NCBI GenBank assembly: GCA_030374765.1
Contig: JARGXX010000020.1
Location: forward strand, 62,001 to 126,000
Length of the DNA: 64,000 nt
Direction: 5' to 3'
Origin: Agarophyton chilense
Lineage: Eukaryota > Rhodophyta > Florideophyceae > Gracilariales > Gracilariaceae
The position numbers and the translations under genes are program-made. Shown here one piece after another: positions 33,625 through 44,567 of this stretch (positions are counted from its first letter, which is position 1; every line of letters begins with the position of its first letter). A model generated the notes under the pieces. The model worked only from the letters and a program-made list of their open reading frames with translations. It was not told the DNA's origin and made no database searches.

Positions 33625-35619
33625 GGTGGGAGGTAGACGGGGATAACGTGAGAAGGACAGGGATTTCAGGAGAGTGCCGAGAGTTGTGGAAGCGGAGTAA
33701 TCCAGAGAGCGGGCGTGATCGTGACAAGGGGAAGCGCGGGCTTTTAAAGAACTCAGGAACGTTTGAAGAAAGGCTTCGTAGGCTGCGACGACGGCAGTGC
33801 GCCCGCAAGAGCGGAAAGCGAATGGCCAAGACGCATCTGCAAATGCGGGCGGTCGTTCCGAGCCGCCCGCTCGAAAAGGCTGGGCGCTGATGGCTTCGCC
33901 CCCAAATTGTGAGGCGCCGCTCTGATTCGCCGGAAGCCATTCCGAAACGCGTGGCGGCGGCGTTTCGTGGAGGCGGAACGCGCGGCTGTGTGGCCCATGT
34001 TCGTTCACAGCATTTCCTCGGAGATCTCCGTCGCTTCACTTGCCATGGCCTTGGACTGGGCATGTGGCGCACCACTGGACATTGTGGAGGCTCTAATTGT
34101 GCAATCTCAGGGCGATAATTCGACGCCGGTCGAGGCTCCTCCCCCTTCCTCAGTCAACTCCGGTTTTTCTTCAGCAAAGAAAAAAAAACAGTTTCTAATG
34201 TAACTCCCAAAATCAGCATCTCACAAAAAGGCTAGCTGTAACAACCAAAGTACGGAAAGTGCAACGCTGTCTTTGCTGAACAGGTACACTCTGGTTTCGG
34301 ATACAATATTCCACGAAAATAGTGGACAGCTGTGTCATATTACATGTAGTGATGTGATATGTCTATTATGGAGGAGAATTACCTAGAATATTTCACAATA
34401 TTCAATTCTAGTCTGTTGGGAACAATAGTGTCTATTTAGTTTATTTTAGTTCGCTGTACCCTTGAAGTCTAATTAGTATAAAAGCCAACGTAGGATAGCT
34501 ACTTCGGCCATCGACCGGGGACCAAGGAAAAAAAGAACTACTTAACCTACATCGGACACAACCGCTTCACTGGTAGCATCGCTTTAAAGCAGGGTCTTGG
34601 TAAAGTTTTGCTTGAAGCTGCGCCGAGTCGGCTTTGACAAGTATCACCTATGACTCTTTCTGTGATAACTGTTGTTGGGCTGCGGAGCAACTTAAAATTC
34701 TGTGAGGATTTTTGTGAGCAGAAACATTCCGTTTGTGCTCTAGGTTTTATTAGGGAGGCTGGGAGCTTCACAGCACATTCACTTGTTGCTTCTTAACAAC
34801 AGTATCTCGAAATTACATGCTCGCATATTGGTAAGACGTGAGTAAGAAGATGATGTACACTCTAGGCTGTAACTTTCGAGGAGCCCAAGAAAAGTGAAAC
34901 AAGAAAGAAGAATCAAGAGAAAAGGACTGAGCAGAGTCTTTAAATTGGATAAATTGGCCTTTAGACTTTTCTACGAGTTGTTTTCTTTGGACTGCCGTGT
35001 CAAGATTTTGACGAAGAAGATGGAGCAATGGAAAGCATGAAACCGAACAAACTGACCTCTTTTATAAAAAATTAGATGAGTATGCAGTTTAAACATCGTT
35101 ATATCAAGTCAAGCAGTATCTTTCTCCAGCTGAAGTTACGAATTCATTGAACCTGGATGGTTCTAGTAAGATTTTATTCGCCGCAGGTTTTTTTCTGGTA
35201 CGGCAGCCGGATGGTGGTATACCAAAGTGGCTCCTAATAAAGTTACTACATCTTTTTGATGCTTTCGAAGCAGACCTTGTTCAAGGAAGGGTTCTAGAAT
35301 TACCTGCTTTTCTTGTTCTTATCCTCTTAGCTATATTTTGAAAAACACAAGCGCTGAATTTCATTCGATCGAAAGCCCAATCAACACAAACAATCCTTTT
35401 TGTTATAAATGTTGATATTTTTGCTTGTCGAGGATATGCTTTGCAATCGTACGGAAATACGATAGATGTTTTTTTTGGCTCGCCCGTATTTACAATGGTT
35501 GTGGCGAGTGGATTTACACACTTTCAAAGTCCATTGTACAGTTTAGTAATGGCTTCGGCTTGCTTTACTCACATTTTTGTCCATCGACTCAAAGACCCCC
35601 CTTCGCATTTTCCCTGTAT
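33625..35619. other. No gene recognised (includes HLIP upstream region)
   Basis: 33625-34150 is GC-rich with overlapping shadow frames and contains the presumed promoter of the LHC-like gene. 34200-35619 has only short frames (for example plus 35147-35341). Confidence 0.4.
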
Positions 35620-37191
35620 TCAAAACCCAGCCCGAATCAGTGCCGAAAGCACCATTTCCTCCCCCCGACTGCTATACCGCGCCGCAAACGAACAATGGTA
35701 GAGCCCTCTCGTGTTAGAAGCCACAACCAGCCCCCGCCGGTATCGAGGACTGTTCACCTGCATTACGCGCTCCTCACAAGCTGTCGCTTCGCAATACGAC
35801 TTCATCATCATCGCCCTGCCCTCGAACAGCACCATGTGTCCCCGCGTCGCACAACTTCCGTTGCTATCGCACACAACTCTTGCTCGCCGGTGCCTATCAA
35901 ACACCAGCTCTTCCTTGCCAAACCCGTGCAGAGCGCCTGCATCAATGCACACGTCATCGTCTACCGACTCATCTGAGACCGATGACAAAGGAATTGAATC
36001 GGCACCGGAAGCCCCGTCTTCACTGCCCCCCACTGATGGCTCTGCGCTTGATGATGAGCCCGCAATCGTGCCTGAGGATGGCATCTCTGCGGCCGTGCTT
36101 GAAGATGCCGAATCTGTTGCAGAGCCTGAGGACGGCGCTTCTGCCGATTCTGTGCCCGAAGATGGCGCTTCCGCAACAGAGCTAGACGACGACGGCGGGG
36201 ACAGCGCCCCCTCGTCCACAACTTTAAAGTCGTCGTATTTCTGTACTCCCATCCTTGACGCGCAAAAAGGCTCTTCAGACGATCTTCTTCCCACAAGCTC
36301 AACACAAACCTCACCATCGACACAATTCTCACTTTTCTTGCACCGCGTATGTCTCCTAGGGATACAAATACACCCTGATCTGCTTGCGCAGTATGTATAT
36401 TTACCGTCGTCTCTGTTGAATGCCTTGCACTCTCTCGGCTTCTCACAATCTTTGCCGGTCAGACAGGGATCAAGCGTTAACATTCCCGCTACAGGCACCA
36501 GCGTAGATGAGTTGGAGACAATGAGCTCAGAGAAGCAATGATGATCTTCATTGTTATGATCAGTGGCGCACACTTCCCCAAATACACAATCTCGACTTAG
36601 AGTGCACTTCTGCAGTCTTTCTGGTAAACATACACACCCACTTCGACCGTTGCACTGTTCGCGATGATCGCCGTCAAATAAAACCTGACAACTTCTGGGG
36701 GGCTCGCAGTCATTAATGTCTTCACATATGTCCCATGTGAATCCATCTCGTGCAGGGCTTAAACGCAGATCATCTGCCCAAGATTCCGACTCACATCTCT
36801 GACTAATACCCGATGGTGGGCACACTTCTCCAGACTCGCAGTCCGCCGTCCTGGAACATGATGTGCTCGAATACGACGACGGAGTGCACCGACAATGAGC
36901 TTGACCTCTACAAATCGCGTCATTGTAAGAAAAATCTTTTACCTCACAACGTCTGTTTCCTTTGCAGTCAGTGTTCAATTGACAAAAGTCATAAGTCATA
37001 CCACCACCAGACGGAACTCGCACTGTACGGCCAGTGATATCATACCGGCCCGAAAGATGGCGACTGAACTCCTGTGATATTATCTCTGATACTGACGGTG
37101 AGCGTGGAACTCTTTTTCTTATACTTTCGACTGGTGCGGATGATGCAAAGGCAAAAATGGCGAACGTAAAAGCGAAAGCAATTGGCTTCAT
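35620..37191 (-). CDS. Secreted Cys-rich triple-repeat protein (523 residues)
   Basis: The start at 37191 was chosen because MKPIAFAFTFAIFAFASSAP is a classic signal peptide, cut after about residue 19. The frame extends further upstream but without that feature. Three Cys repeats of about 80 residues follow (70-124, 155-208, 243-296). Each has the pattern DxC ... DC ... C ... CxGRSGCxC ... C ... DC..GEVC, and repeats 1 and 2 begin with TYDFC/TWDIC after a DG-type turn. A Ser/Pro/Glu-rich linker (about 330-410, with APSSG and PSSG units) leads to a C-terminal domain with six Cys (415, 441, 447, 467, 472, 500). An extracellular or cell-wall protein with many disulphides is likely. I associate this architecture with expanded florideophyte red-algal families but cannot name a function. 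TGA stop; no intron. Confidence 0.75.
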   Translation of the reverse strand: MKPIAFAFTFAIFAFASSAPVESIRKRVPRSPSVSEIISQEFSRHLSGRYDITGRTVRVPSGGGMTYDFCQLNTDCKGNRRCEVKDFSYNDAICRGQAHCRCTPSSYSSTSCSRTADCESGEVCPPSGISQRCESESWADDLRLSPARDGFTWDICEDINDCEPPRSCQVLFDGDHREQCNGRSGCVCLPERLQKCTLSRDCVFGEVCATDHNNEDHHCFSELIVSNSSTLVPVAGMLTLDPCLTGKDCEKPRECKAFNRDDGKYTYCASRSGCICIPRRHTRCKKSENCVDGEVCVELVGRRSSEEPFCASRMGVQKYDDFKVVDEGALSPPSSSSSVAEAPSSGTESAEAPSSGSATDSASSSTAAEMPSSGTIAGSSSSAEPSVGGSEDGASGADSIPLSSVSDESVDDDVCIDAGALHGFGKEELVFDRHRRARVVCDSNGSCATRGHMVLFEGRAMMMKSYCEATACEERVMQVNSPRYRRGLVVASNTRGLYHCSFAARYSSRGEEMVLSALIRAGF

Positions 37192-39486
37192 TGTGATGTG
37201 CGCTCTAAAAAGAGAACAAAAACACCACTTACGTAGAGCAGAAAGATTCCAAAGCGTTGTCATTCCTGCTACTGACTTGTAACTCTGGCTACAAAGGTAT
37301 GCAAACATGTTCGACCTCTTTTTATGCTCGGCATGTTGCAGCGACGAAAGCAGTAGCGGATTGTGCAGTGCCTGCTGTATGTGCATGAAATTGCTTATTC
37401 TGGGCAGAGGACGAACAATAAGCGATATTCGTGCACTTTTGTGTATTAGATAAGCCATCACATCGCATAACCTTTAGATGCGGGCAAGCCCCTGACATAT
37501 CATCGGGCGCATCGAAGTCTTAGGCGAATGGAAATGAACGGCTTCTTCGCACCAAATTCATTTGCACATGAGCTATGTGCCAACAAGACTGGTATGAAAC
37601 AAGACGGTGTTGCCCTCATTTCGCACCCGTTCCGTACCGAAAAATAAGTCAATAATTGCTAGCGTTCACGTCACAATATGTCCCAAGAGCTAGTGAATAA
37701 CTATGAATTTAAGAAGACACCATGCATGACGAAGACGCTAAAAGCTGAAAATCTTGTGTAAGAGGTTTTTGCGGTAGCTCGGTTGTTGCGTGGGGACGTG
37801 AAAGATACGAGCCTAGAAAGTTGCAAGTCGACACTTGCGCAACATATTTGCAACTAAAATGCCTCTACCTGAAGCGAAACGAAACGATCCATTTACAACC
37901 GCAAATGACAACAATGCTTTCAATGCCTTTGGTTTAGGAAACGAAAACAATAAATGGATTCGCATTTTGTCATGCCTCCCGATTGGTCGGTTTTTCCGAT
38001 AGGTTGACAAGGAAACTTTTTTTAACCAAGTCGATTTTTTCTGCGAGGACGCTACCCTTGCCTACTTGGCCGCTACCGGTATCCTGCCCGGGCTTACGCC
38101 TATATGTTCACACCTCTGCACTAACTCTTCATCTACTAGGAGCTCTAACGTCGGTCGCCCGCAACTCTGATGCTGCGCTGGAACGCCTTTTGAACAATTT
38201 TCTTCCCTTGCAGATCTCCGTTCTTTGCAACACTCATATTTGCCGGGAACCTTTGTGGGGACGTGATGGAGATAGTAGAGGGGTGGGGAAAATGCAAGGG
38301 CGTTTTTGTTGCGAAATGGGCAGTTGGCGCCAAGACTTTCCTACACTTTCCAATCACAAGAGCATCACTGACATCTCGATTCGTTCCATTAGATTCACTT
38401 CAGCAAAAATCTGACATAAAAAGAAAACCACAATGGAAAGAAGGGAAAATCATTTTAAGCGGTGGAGTTGCATTTTTGCCGCGCAGGCACAAGACGTGCA
38501 GCCTCGGGGCGCTGCGTGTTGGTTGCGGGAGCCTCATATAAGTATTTCTAGAGTAGCAACTAACTAATCGGCTCTTTGTTGCTGGGGGTTGGAATTCCAG
38601 CTCTTGGTTTGAACTGTTGTCTCTAGACACGCGAGAGTCTGAGTTCAGACTTATGATGAGAAATGTTTTCTCATCACACGGTTTAAGGTTAAAGATAGCC
38701 AGGGGAGAGATACGAAACATATAAAAGCTGCAATTTATGAAAAAGCTGGTTCAGGTTTTGTTGCATAGGGTTGGGTAGGGCACGAAAAACCCAGCGATAT
38801 TCAGCTCGTAGCATTTCATGCGTAACTTTTGTCTCACACTACCAAGCCTTTTGTTTGAATACAGTTTCTTATTTCATCCAATAAATGCAGACTAATTGCT
38901 TGGCATTGTTGAAAAATAGTTTGAATATACTCTTTTCGCAATGCTTATTCAGTGTCGAGCAACTTACGCAATAGGCAAATCACATAGTAGCATGGAATGT
39001 GAAATGTCGTGATCAGGTTGGTTTAGAAATCTGATTTAGACTTTTGACTGCTTGTTTTGTGAACTAATCACTCGCATTTTTTCGAAAGCTTTGAACCAAA
39101 TATCGAAAATACCATAACTTTCATATGCATTTCCGGCAGATAAATGTGAATCTGTACAAGCTTCTATATTAGAGAAAAAGTATTCTTATGACCTTCAAAA
39201 GAACTTTCGAAGTCTTTCAAATACTTTATTTGGTACACAGTTTCACCTAAAAGATATGATTGTAAATTCAAAGACCAAGTCCTAAAAAAAACAATAAACG
39301 AAAAACTGTGAAGACAAAACAAAGTCTTCGTTCAGATGATGCAACACAAGCGAACAGCTTGTGCACATCTTGTATTAGATGATGTTACCTCGGTCTAACC
39401 CATAGGTTTGATCGATAGTTCGTTTTCGCCCATAATGGCTTAGTTCTATAGGTCTAGCTTGACAAATATTTCGTTCATGGACATTT
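37192..39486. other. No gene recognised
   Basis: The plus frame 37983-38414 (143 codons) and several shorter ones lack recognisable motifs. 38900-39486 is AT-rich. Confidence 0.4.
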
Positions 39487-39773
39487 TAACAATGGTTAGT
39501 GTGACACACAGGAGAGACTTCAAAGAACTGAGGCTGAACACAGAAAGTCAATGTAACTCAGGCGCAAGTCCTCGACTTCAATTTACAAGCAGCTACCTAC
39601 AGAGTAGACTTATATAGTCCTCAAAGCTGAGGTTAGACAAAAGTACATACATTACAAACAACATATAAAATACAAACTGCATGGCAACCATTCACGTGAT
39701 ATGAATCTGGCAAAGTCACAACCATTCAAATCTTATGACTCAGAATATCCGTGTTGGTCAAACATCATCAATA
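39487..39773 (-). repeat. copia3 3' LTR (287 bp)
   Basis: On the minus strand it runs from TATTGATGATG to CCATTGTTA. It starts right after the purine tract and has no TG...CA ends. Confidence 0.9.
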
Positions 39774-39788
39774 CTCCTTTCTCTCTTT
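39774..39788 (-). other. copia3 polypurine tract
   Basis: On the minus strand AAAGAGAGAAAGGAG immediately precedes the LTR and fixes its first base as T of TATTGATG. Confidence 0.7.
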
Positions 39789-41275
39789 CAGCCGTAGTTC
39801 TTTTTTGTAGACTTGGTCTCGGCCATGTCTTCAAACGCAATGTTGAGTCGACCATTGTAAAGAGTAAGCTGTAAGGCATCAGTTAAAGGGCTATCCTTTT
39901 TCGTTAGCGCATCGGACAGGTTGATTTTGCCAGGGATCCAAGTGATCTTATCAACGTTTCCGACTTGAAACTCAAATCTGATAGACGCGACATCTCCACG
40001 AATTGAACGATCTACAGAGTTCCGTTGCGTAGATAGGGACGTAAACAAATCTTTTGAGTCCACACACAGGTGAACATGTACATCTACGTTGAGCACCTCA
40101 GAATAGGCATGCGCTATACATTTGGCCTCATCAATAGCCTCAGCTGAGGCAAGTATCTCTGCTGCAGGCACACTCTTCACTGGTCTCTTTGATTTGTGAG
40201 AGATCCAAGATATTGGGTGGTATATAGAGTTGTTTGCCAACTGGCCAACAAGGAGACCGGTAAGCACACCTAGTTGACCATTTTCATCTCTCTTGGACGC
40301 ATCAGCAAAGACCAGTACTGAGAGCTCATACTGCGCATTATCCATTGAGTGGGGGTAGTTGATCCTAGTACCAAGCTTCTTGAGCTTGCGAGCAATATTT
40401 TGTTGCTCTATCAGATGACAAACTCTGCTTTCCGGTGATTTCTGCTGCAGATATGACGCATACAAAGAACAGAACGGGGAAGCAGCCGTGCCTATCCAGC
40501 CCAGTGAGCTATTGGTAGAAGCAAAGTAAGACTTCTCAGTTTCTTTGAGTGGTTGTTCAAACTCCTTACGACGAGTACGAGATAAGGGGTATTCGGTTAA
40601 GGCGATTAGCTTGTCATCAGCATTGGTTCAAACGGTAAGATCGTCCTCCTGGACTGTGTTGATGCCGAAGAATCTCAGTCGACCGGGTCCATTTGAAACA
40701 GTGCCAAGCTTGAACGATTCATTAAATCTCTCAACAAAGAGATTAGCACATTCCCCAATACCAGCAGCTTTGATATCATCAACAATCTTAGCTACAATGA
40801 GCACCAACTTCCCATCTTCAATCTTGTAGAACAGTTGCGGAACTTGTTGACATTGGGTCAATCCGAGATCAAAGAAGCACTTATCAGACTGCACTTGCCA
40901 TTTTGCGTTAGCATTGACTAAGTCATACGCAGCAGATAGTAATAGCCAAAGGTGCGTAGACCTCATTCGACTTTCCTTGGGTGGCTTCACATACACATCA
41001 CGACTAGCAGTGCCAGTCTGCAAAAAAGCCGCCTTAACGTCTGCTTTGTAAAGCTTCCAGCCAAACAAAGATGCGATAGACTCAACAATGCGGAGACCAG
41101 TTGGTGGACATGTCGTACAATCAGATGTAAGTACTTTCTTCAAGTCATCTTCATTTCCATGTGGTGCAATCCGTGCCTTCAGTTTGAGAGTAGAGTCATC
41201 GTTCTGTTTGACCTTGTATAAAACGTGACTGTTGATAACATTTGCGCCGTGCGGCACGTCACTGCTAGGAAAGGG
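39788..41275 (-). pseudogene. copia3 RT-RNase H
   Basis: The RT starts in a frame shifted by one from the integrase ORF; the shift lies at about 41255-41275. RT motifs are LKLKARIAPHG, YKADVKAAFLQTG, DVYVKPPKES, AAYDLVNANAKW and VAKIVDDIKAAG (catalytic DD). An in-frame TGA sits at 40630-40628 between RT and the connection; RNase H follows in the same frame (LVFADASKRDENGQ, EILASAEAIDEA, VDSKDLF). It ends at 39788. Confidence 0.85.
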
Positions 41276-44200
41276 ACAGTCTTCAGAAAAGTCTCCTCTT
41301 CGATCCTATACGATTTCACAAGCGGAAACTGTTCAAATCCTTGTGCTTGGTGTTGCATAAAGGTTTTGTTCCCAAAGTGATCCAGCATTCGTTGCAGCTC
41401 AGTGGGTTCTTGGTTTATGTTCGTGACAGAGGATGAATTTGCAGTAACATGTGTACCTTCATACTGCCATTTTTCGTTGTCTAGGTTGAGGCGTTCTTTG
41501 TCACCATCATCGTAAAGGACAGTAACACAGCCGTCACGATGCATCGTCTTCACAGTTCCACTGTAGTGCACATTATCATCTGGCCAGTACACCATCACGC
41601 GATCACCACGATTAAGTGAACATGCATCTGGGTTCTCATGAGGATTGGCATTGGTATGCTCATCAGAAAAGTCTGCATCTTCATGAGTCGCACTCGACCG
41701 TCCTGAGGAAGCATTGCCATTGTCAACTTTTTTCCCATCATCCTTCTTTGTGGAAGGAGACATATCATCAATGGCATCATCGACAGCATCAATTGCCGAT
41801 TGCACAGTGCTTGCAAAAGACTTTTCAGGTAGTGCTATGCGGATGTCTTCGAATGCAACAGTAGCACGTTTTCCTCCTTTCGCGGGTATGAGAACAGTAC
41901 GAGCACTTGAATCAACAGCCAACACAATCTTGGGTGTAGACCATTTTCCTTTCTTTCCCATCTCAGTACTAGAGTAGACCTCAATTATATCGCCAGTTGC
42001 GACTTGAGGTTCGATTGTAGACTTAGACTTCAGTATGAGCGCCAATTTGCGCTTCGCTTGAAGTCTATTGTGTGCATCTACGACTTCATTGGGCATTGAA
42101 CAGATAGGTCCATCGGTCAGGGGCTTCGTAAAACCTTTGGCAAGCTCAAATGACGACATCACATCGTTTCCGTATAGATCATTAGAAATAAAAACAGCAC
42201 GCAGAGCTTGAAGTTCCGGAGATTTTTGAGGTTCAGCTGTCCAGAGCTTGAGAAAAATGCTGCGTATTACGCCATGCTTGCTCTCGAGAGGGTTCTCACT
42301 GTGTCGACGTGGAGGTACGGGACGAAATGAGATGTTGTGTTCATCGAGGAACTTACGAAATTCGCCCTTCCCGAAAGCATCATCGCCCTGTACGGAGGCA
42401 GGTAGCCAGAAATGTGAAGTCCAACAGGCTTCAAAGCCAATTACTGCCTGATTCAGAGAGGTAGAACTGACTATAAATGCAGCAGAAAACCTTGTTGCGA
42501 CGTCCATACAGTGAAACAAACAGACAGACTCGAGGTAGAAATGGTCAACGCAGACGATGTCATTAAATTCACGCGACATGGATGATATGGACACCTTCCG
42601 GTTAGGTTGTGGCGGGGCAGTCGCGCGACATGAGACACAGTTCTGTATCATCTGTGAAACATAGTCTGACACAGCATCGCTCCATAGTCCGTTACGTTCC
42701 AAGAGTATTTTCATATCAGTCAGGTTAGCATGACCGCAGACATGCTTATGCACTTTGTCCACAATGGCCTTGACTTGACTCCATTGTCGGTCTTTCGACA
42801 GGTTGCCATTGAGGCAAGAGAGAGCGGATGTGTTACATGTCTCATTACAGAAGCTTGACATAGGGAGGTAACTCAAGAAGCCTTGGTTGATCATTGTAAA
42901 TTGGTCAGTCATGCCATCAGCATGAAACTGCAAAGCATTGCAGGTGATATGGAGAATGTTTGATTGCTTCGTTACATTCTTCCCGATGACCCATTGACTA
43001 GAGCCATCCAGTACGAGATGGCGAATGAGCACTTTTCGTCCGCTGTCAGATACAGCAGGAGTCACAACAGATCCAAGAATAGAACGAGGAGCACTAGAAT
43101 GGTCACCGATGCCGTACTGCCAGTACGTGTGCCCGTTAAGTGACACCGGAATAGGTTCCATCTCAGATCCGACATCATGTCCAATGTGAACTGACAACAG
43201 ACGAAGCTCAACATTGCCAATGGCAGAGTACGGGGCTCCGTCATCTACGAGTGGCCCAATAGCCTCGTCGTCAAGAGAGTTACATGATCCATTAGTCTCA
43301 TTTGTCGAACAGTTGTTGCTTGACAACACGGCCATATTAAAAGAAACAGTCTTTCCTTTGCCGTTTGCATTGTTATTACCGGAGCTTGATGAGCCGTCAC
43401 CTGATCCAATTGACGAACTAAACTCAGCAGCAGTATCATAACACTTCACTCCAGGTTTCAACGAACCATCAGGGTTGTGGCTGTCCTTCCAGTGTCCAAA
43501 TTTATTACAGGTGTGACAAGGATGACGTTTCAGTGCAGCATTTGAAGGACGACGAAAACCACTACTACGGCCACGTCTGGAGTGAGTCGTAGTACTTGCA
43601 GCACTGGCAGATAGTGCCGCACTAGAAGTGGTAGTCGAGGCCTTCTCACACTGTTTCACGACAGAGGCAAGTTGCTTGTACGTCACCGCTATTAGGTAAT
43701 CATCATTGGAAGATTGGTCCGAGAACACAGTTCCATGAGAAGCAGCAGCTGTCAATGCAGAGATTCGTTGAGAGTGTTCGATGCTTGCGTTGCTTAAAAG
43801 CATTAAGGCAGTTATGCATTGGGGAAGTCTGGTAGTACTTGACAAAGAGTTGAATTTCGTAACTGCGGCAGAAAAACGGGTTTCGAAGGTCTTCAACGAC
43901 TCATTCTGTGAGCGACGGGTATTCAATAGAGAGTTAAATCCATCAAATGCTTCACTAATAACTGATAAAAAGTCACGTTGATAAACTGCATCAACGATCA
44001 ATTTGACACCATCTTCGCTCTTCAGCTGCTCGTTCGTCAGTTCAGCAATAAGGTCTGCAGCTTGACCATAAAGCTGTGACTTGAGCACAATAGCTTGAAT
44101 TTGAGGAGGAAGCTTGTTTGAGCTGGTGTCTGGGAGAGAATCATGGTATTCTTTCCAATCATACACGGCGGTCTTAAACCTTTCTTGGTTTCCTTTGCCG

Positions 44201-44277
44201 TCTGTCCACGGTGGACTTTTCGAGTCCCAAGCAAACCGTGGGCGGGTTGGTAGCGAATTAGTAGGGACTGGGCCCAT
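41179..44277 (-). CDS. copia3 gag-protease-integrase with Tudor-like tail
   Basis: About 1032 codons. The ATG at 44277 lies within the primer-binding site; an in-frame ATG at 44286 is inside the LTR. Counting from 44286, the features are: gag; a zinc knuckle of CCHH form (CHTCNKFGHWKDSH, 257-270; the usual last Cys is His); a degenerate protease active site VDDGAPYSAIG (347-357); an integrase zinc segment (H513/H515, C550, C553); an integrase core with D581 (VDHFYL), D635/D636 (GDDAFGKG) and E668 (NPLESK); then an acidic linker and a Tudor-like fold at 894-942 (GDRVMVYWPDDNVHYSGTV ... VTVLYDDGDKERLNL). The tail suggests chromatin recognition during integration. The frame after about residue 1010 is out of register with the RT. 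Confidence 0.85.
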   Translation of the reverse strand: MGPVPTNSLPTRPRFAWDSKSPPWTDGKGNQERFKTAVYDWKEYHDSLPDTSSNKLPPQIQAIVLKSQLYGQAADLIAELTNEQLKSEDGVKLIVDAVYQRDFLSVISEAFDGFNSLLNTRRSQNESLKTFETRFSAAVTKFNSLSSTTRLPQCITALMLLSNASIEHSQRISALTAAASHGTVFSDQSSNDDYLIAVTYKQLASVVKQCEKASTTTSSAALSASAASTTTHSRRGRSSGFRRPSNAALKRHPCHTCNKFGHWKDSHNPDGSLKPGVKCYDTAAEFSSSIGSGDGSSSSGNNNANGKGKTVSFNMAVLSSNNCSTNETNGSCNSLDDEAIGPLVDDGAPYSAIGNVELRLLSVHIGHDVGSEMEPIPVSLNGHTYWQYGIGDHSSAPRSILGSVVTPAVSDSGRKVLIRHLVLDGSSQWVIGKNVTKQSNILHITCNALQFHADGMTDQFTMINQGFLSYLPMSSFCNETCNTSALSCLNGNLSKDRQWSQVKAIVDKVHKHVCGHANLTDMKILLERNGLWSDAVSDYVSQMIQNCVSCRATAPPQPNRKVSISSMSREFNDIVCVDHFYLESVCLFHCMDVATRFSAAFIVSSTSLNQAVIGFEACWTSHFWLPASVQGDDAFGKGEFRKFLDEHNISFRPVPPRRHSENPLESKHGVIRSIFLKLWTAEPQKSPELQALRAVFISNDLYGNDVMSSFELAKGFTKPLTDGPICSMPNEVVDAHNRLQAKRKLALILKSKSTIEPQVATGDIIEVYSSTEMGKKGKWSTPKIVLAVDSSARTVLIPAKGGKRATVAFEDIRIALPEKSFASTVQSAIDAVDDAIDDMSPSTKKDDGKKVDNGNASSGRSSATHEDADFSDEHTNANPHENPDACSLNRGDRVMVYWPDDNVHYSGTVKTMHRDGCVTVLYDDGDKERLNLDNEKWQYEGTHVTANSSSVTNINQEPTELQRMLDHFGNKTFMQHQAQGFEQFPLVKSYRIEEETFLKTVPFLAVTCRTAQMLSTVTFYTRSNRTMTLLSN

Positions 44278-44280
44278 AAC
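44267..44280 (-). other. copia3 primer-binding site containing the gag ATG
   Basis: GTTATGGGCCCAG (minus strand) follows the LTR directly and pairs with the initiator tRNA-Met anticodon arm. Its ATG is in frame with the 1032-codon ORF. Confidence 0.8.
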
Positions 44281-44567
44281 TAACAATGGTTAGTGTGACA
44301 CACAGGAGAGACTTCAAAGAACTGAGGCTGAACACAGAAAGTCAATGTAACTCAGGCGCAAGTCCTCGACTTCAATTTACAAGCAGCTACCTACAGAGTA
44401 GACTTATATAGTCCTCAAAGCTGAGGTTAGACAAAAGTACATACATTACAAACAACATATAAAATACAAACTGCATGGCAACCATTCACGTGATATGAAT
44501 CTGGCAAAGTCACAACCATTCAAATCTTATGACTCAGAATATCCGTGTTGGTCAAACATCATCAATA
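44281..44567 (-). repeat. copia3 5' LTR (287 bp)
   Basis: Identical by eye to 39487-39773; flanked outside by CATTT. Confidence 0.9.

Larger units (their letters stand above)
39487..44567 (-). mobile_element. Ty1/copia element copia3, full-length and young
   Basis: Total length 5081 bp. LTRs at 39487-39773 and 44281-44567 are identical by eye over 287 bp. The target duplication CATTT is at 39482-39486 and 44568-44572. Internal order on the minus strand is primer-binding site, gag-protease-integrase, RT, RNase H, polypurine tract. RT motifs (ADVKAAFLQTG, SAAYDLVNANAKW, AKIVDDIKAAG) resemble the algal/diatom CoDi-type copia branch rather than the array element. One frameshift and one TGA break the polyprotein, although the LTRs have not diverged. 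Confidence 0.9.

Noticed and set aside
33428..34075. 215-codon minus ORF overlapping the LHC-like gene
   Set aside because: Shadow frame of a GC-rich region; Arg/Ser/Pro composition and no domain, while the other frame carries the family signature.
35711..36541. 276-codon plus ORF opposite the Cys-rich gene
   Set aside because: Antisense shadow of the Ser/Pro/Glu-rich linker; the minus frame has a signal peptide and Cys repeats.
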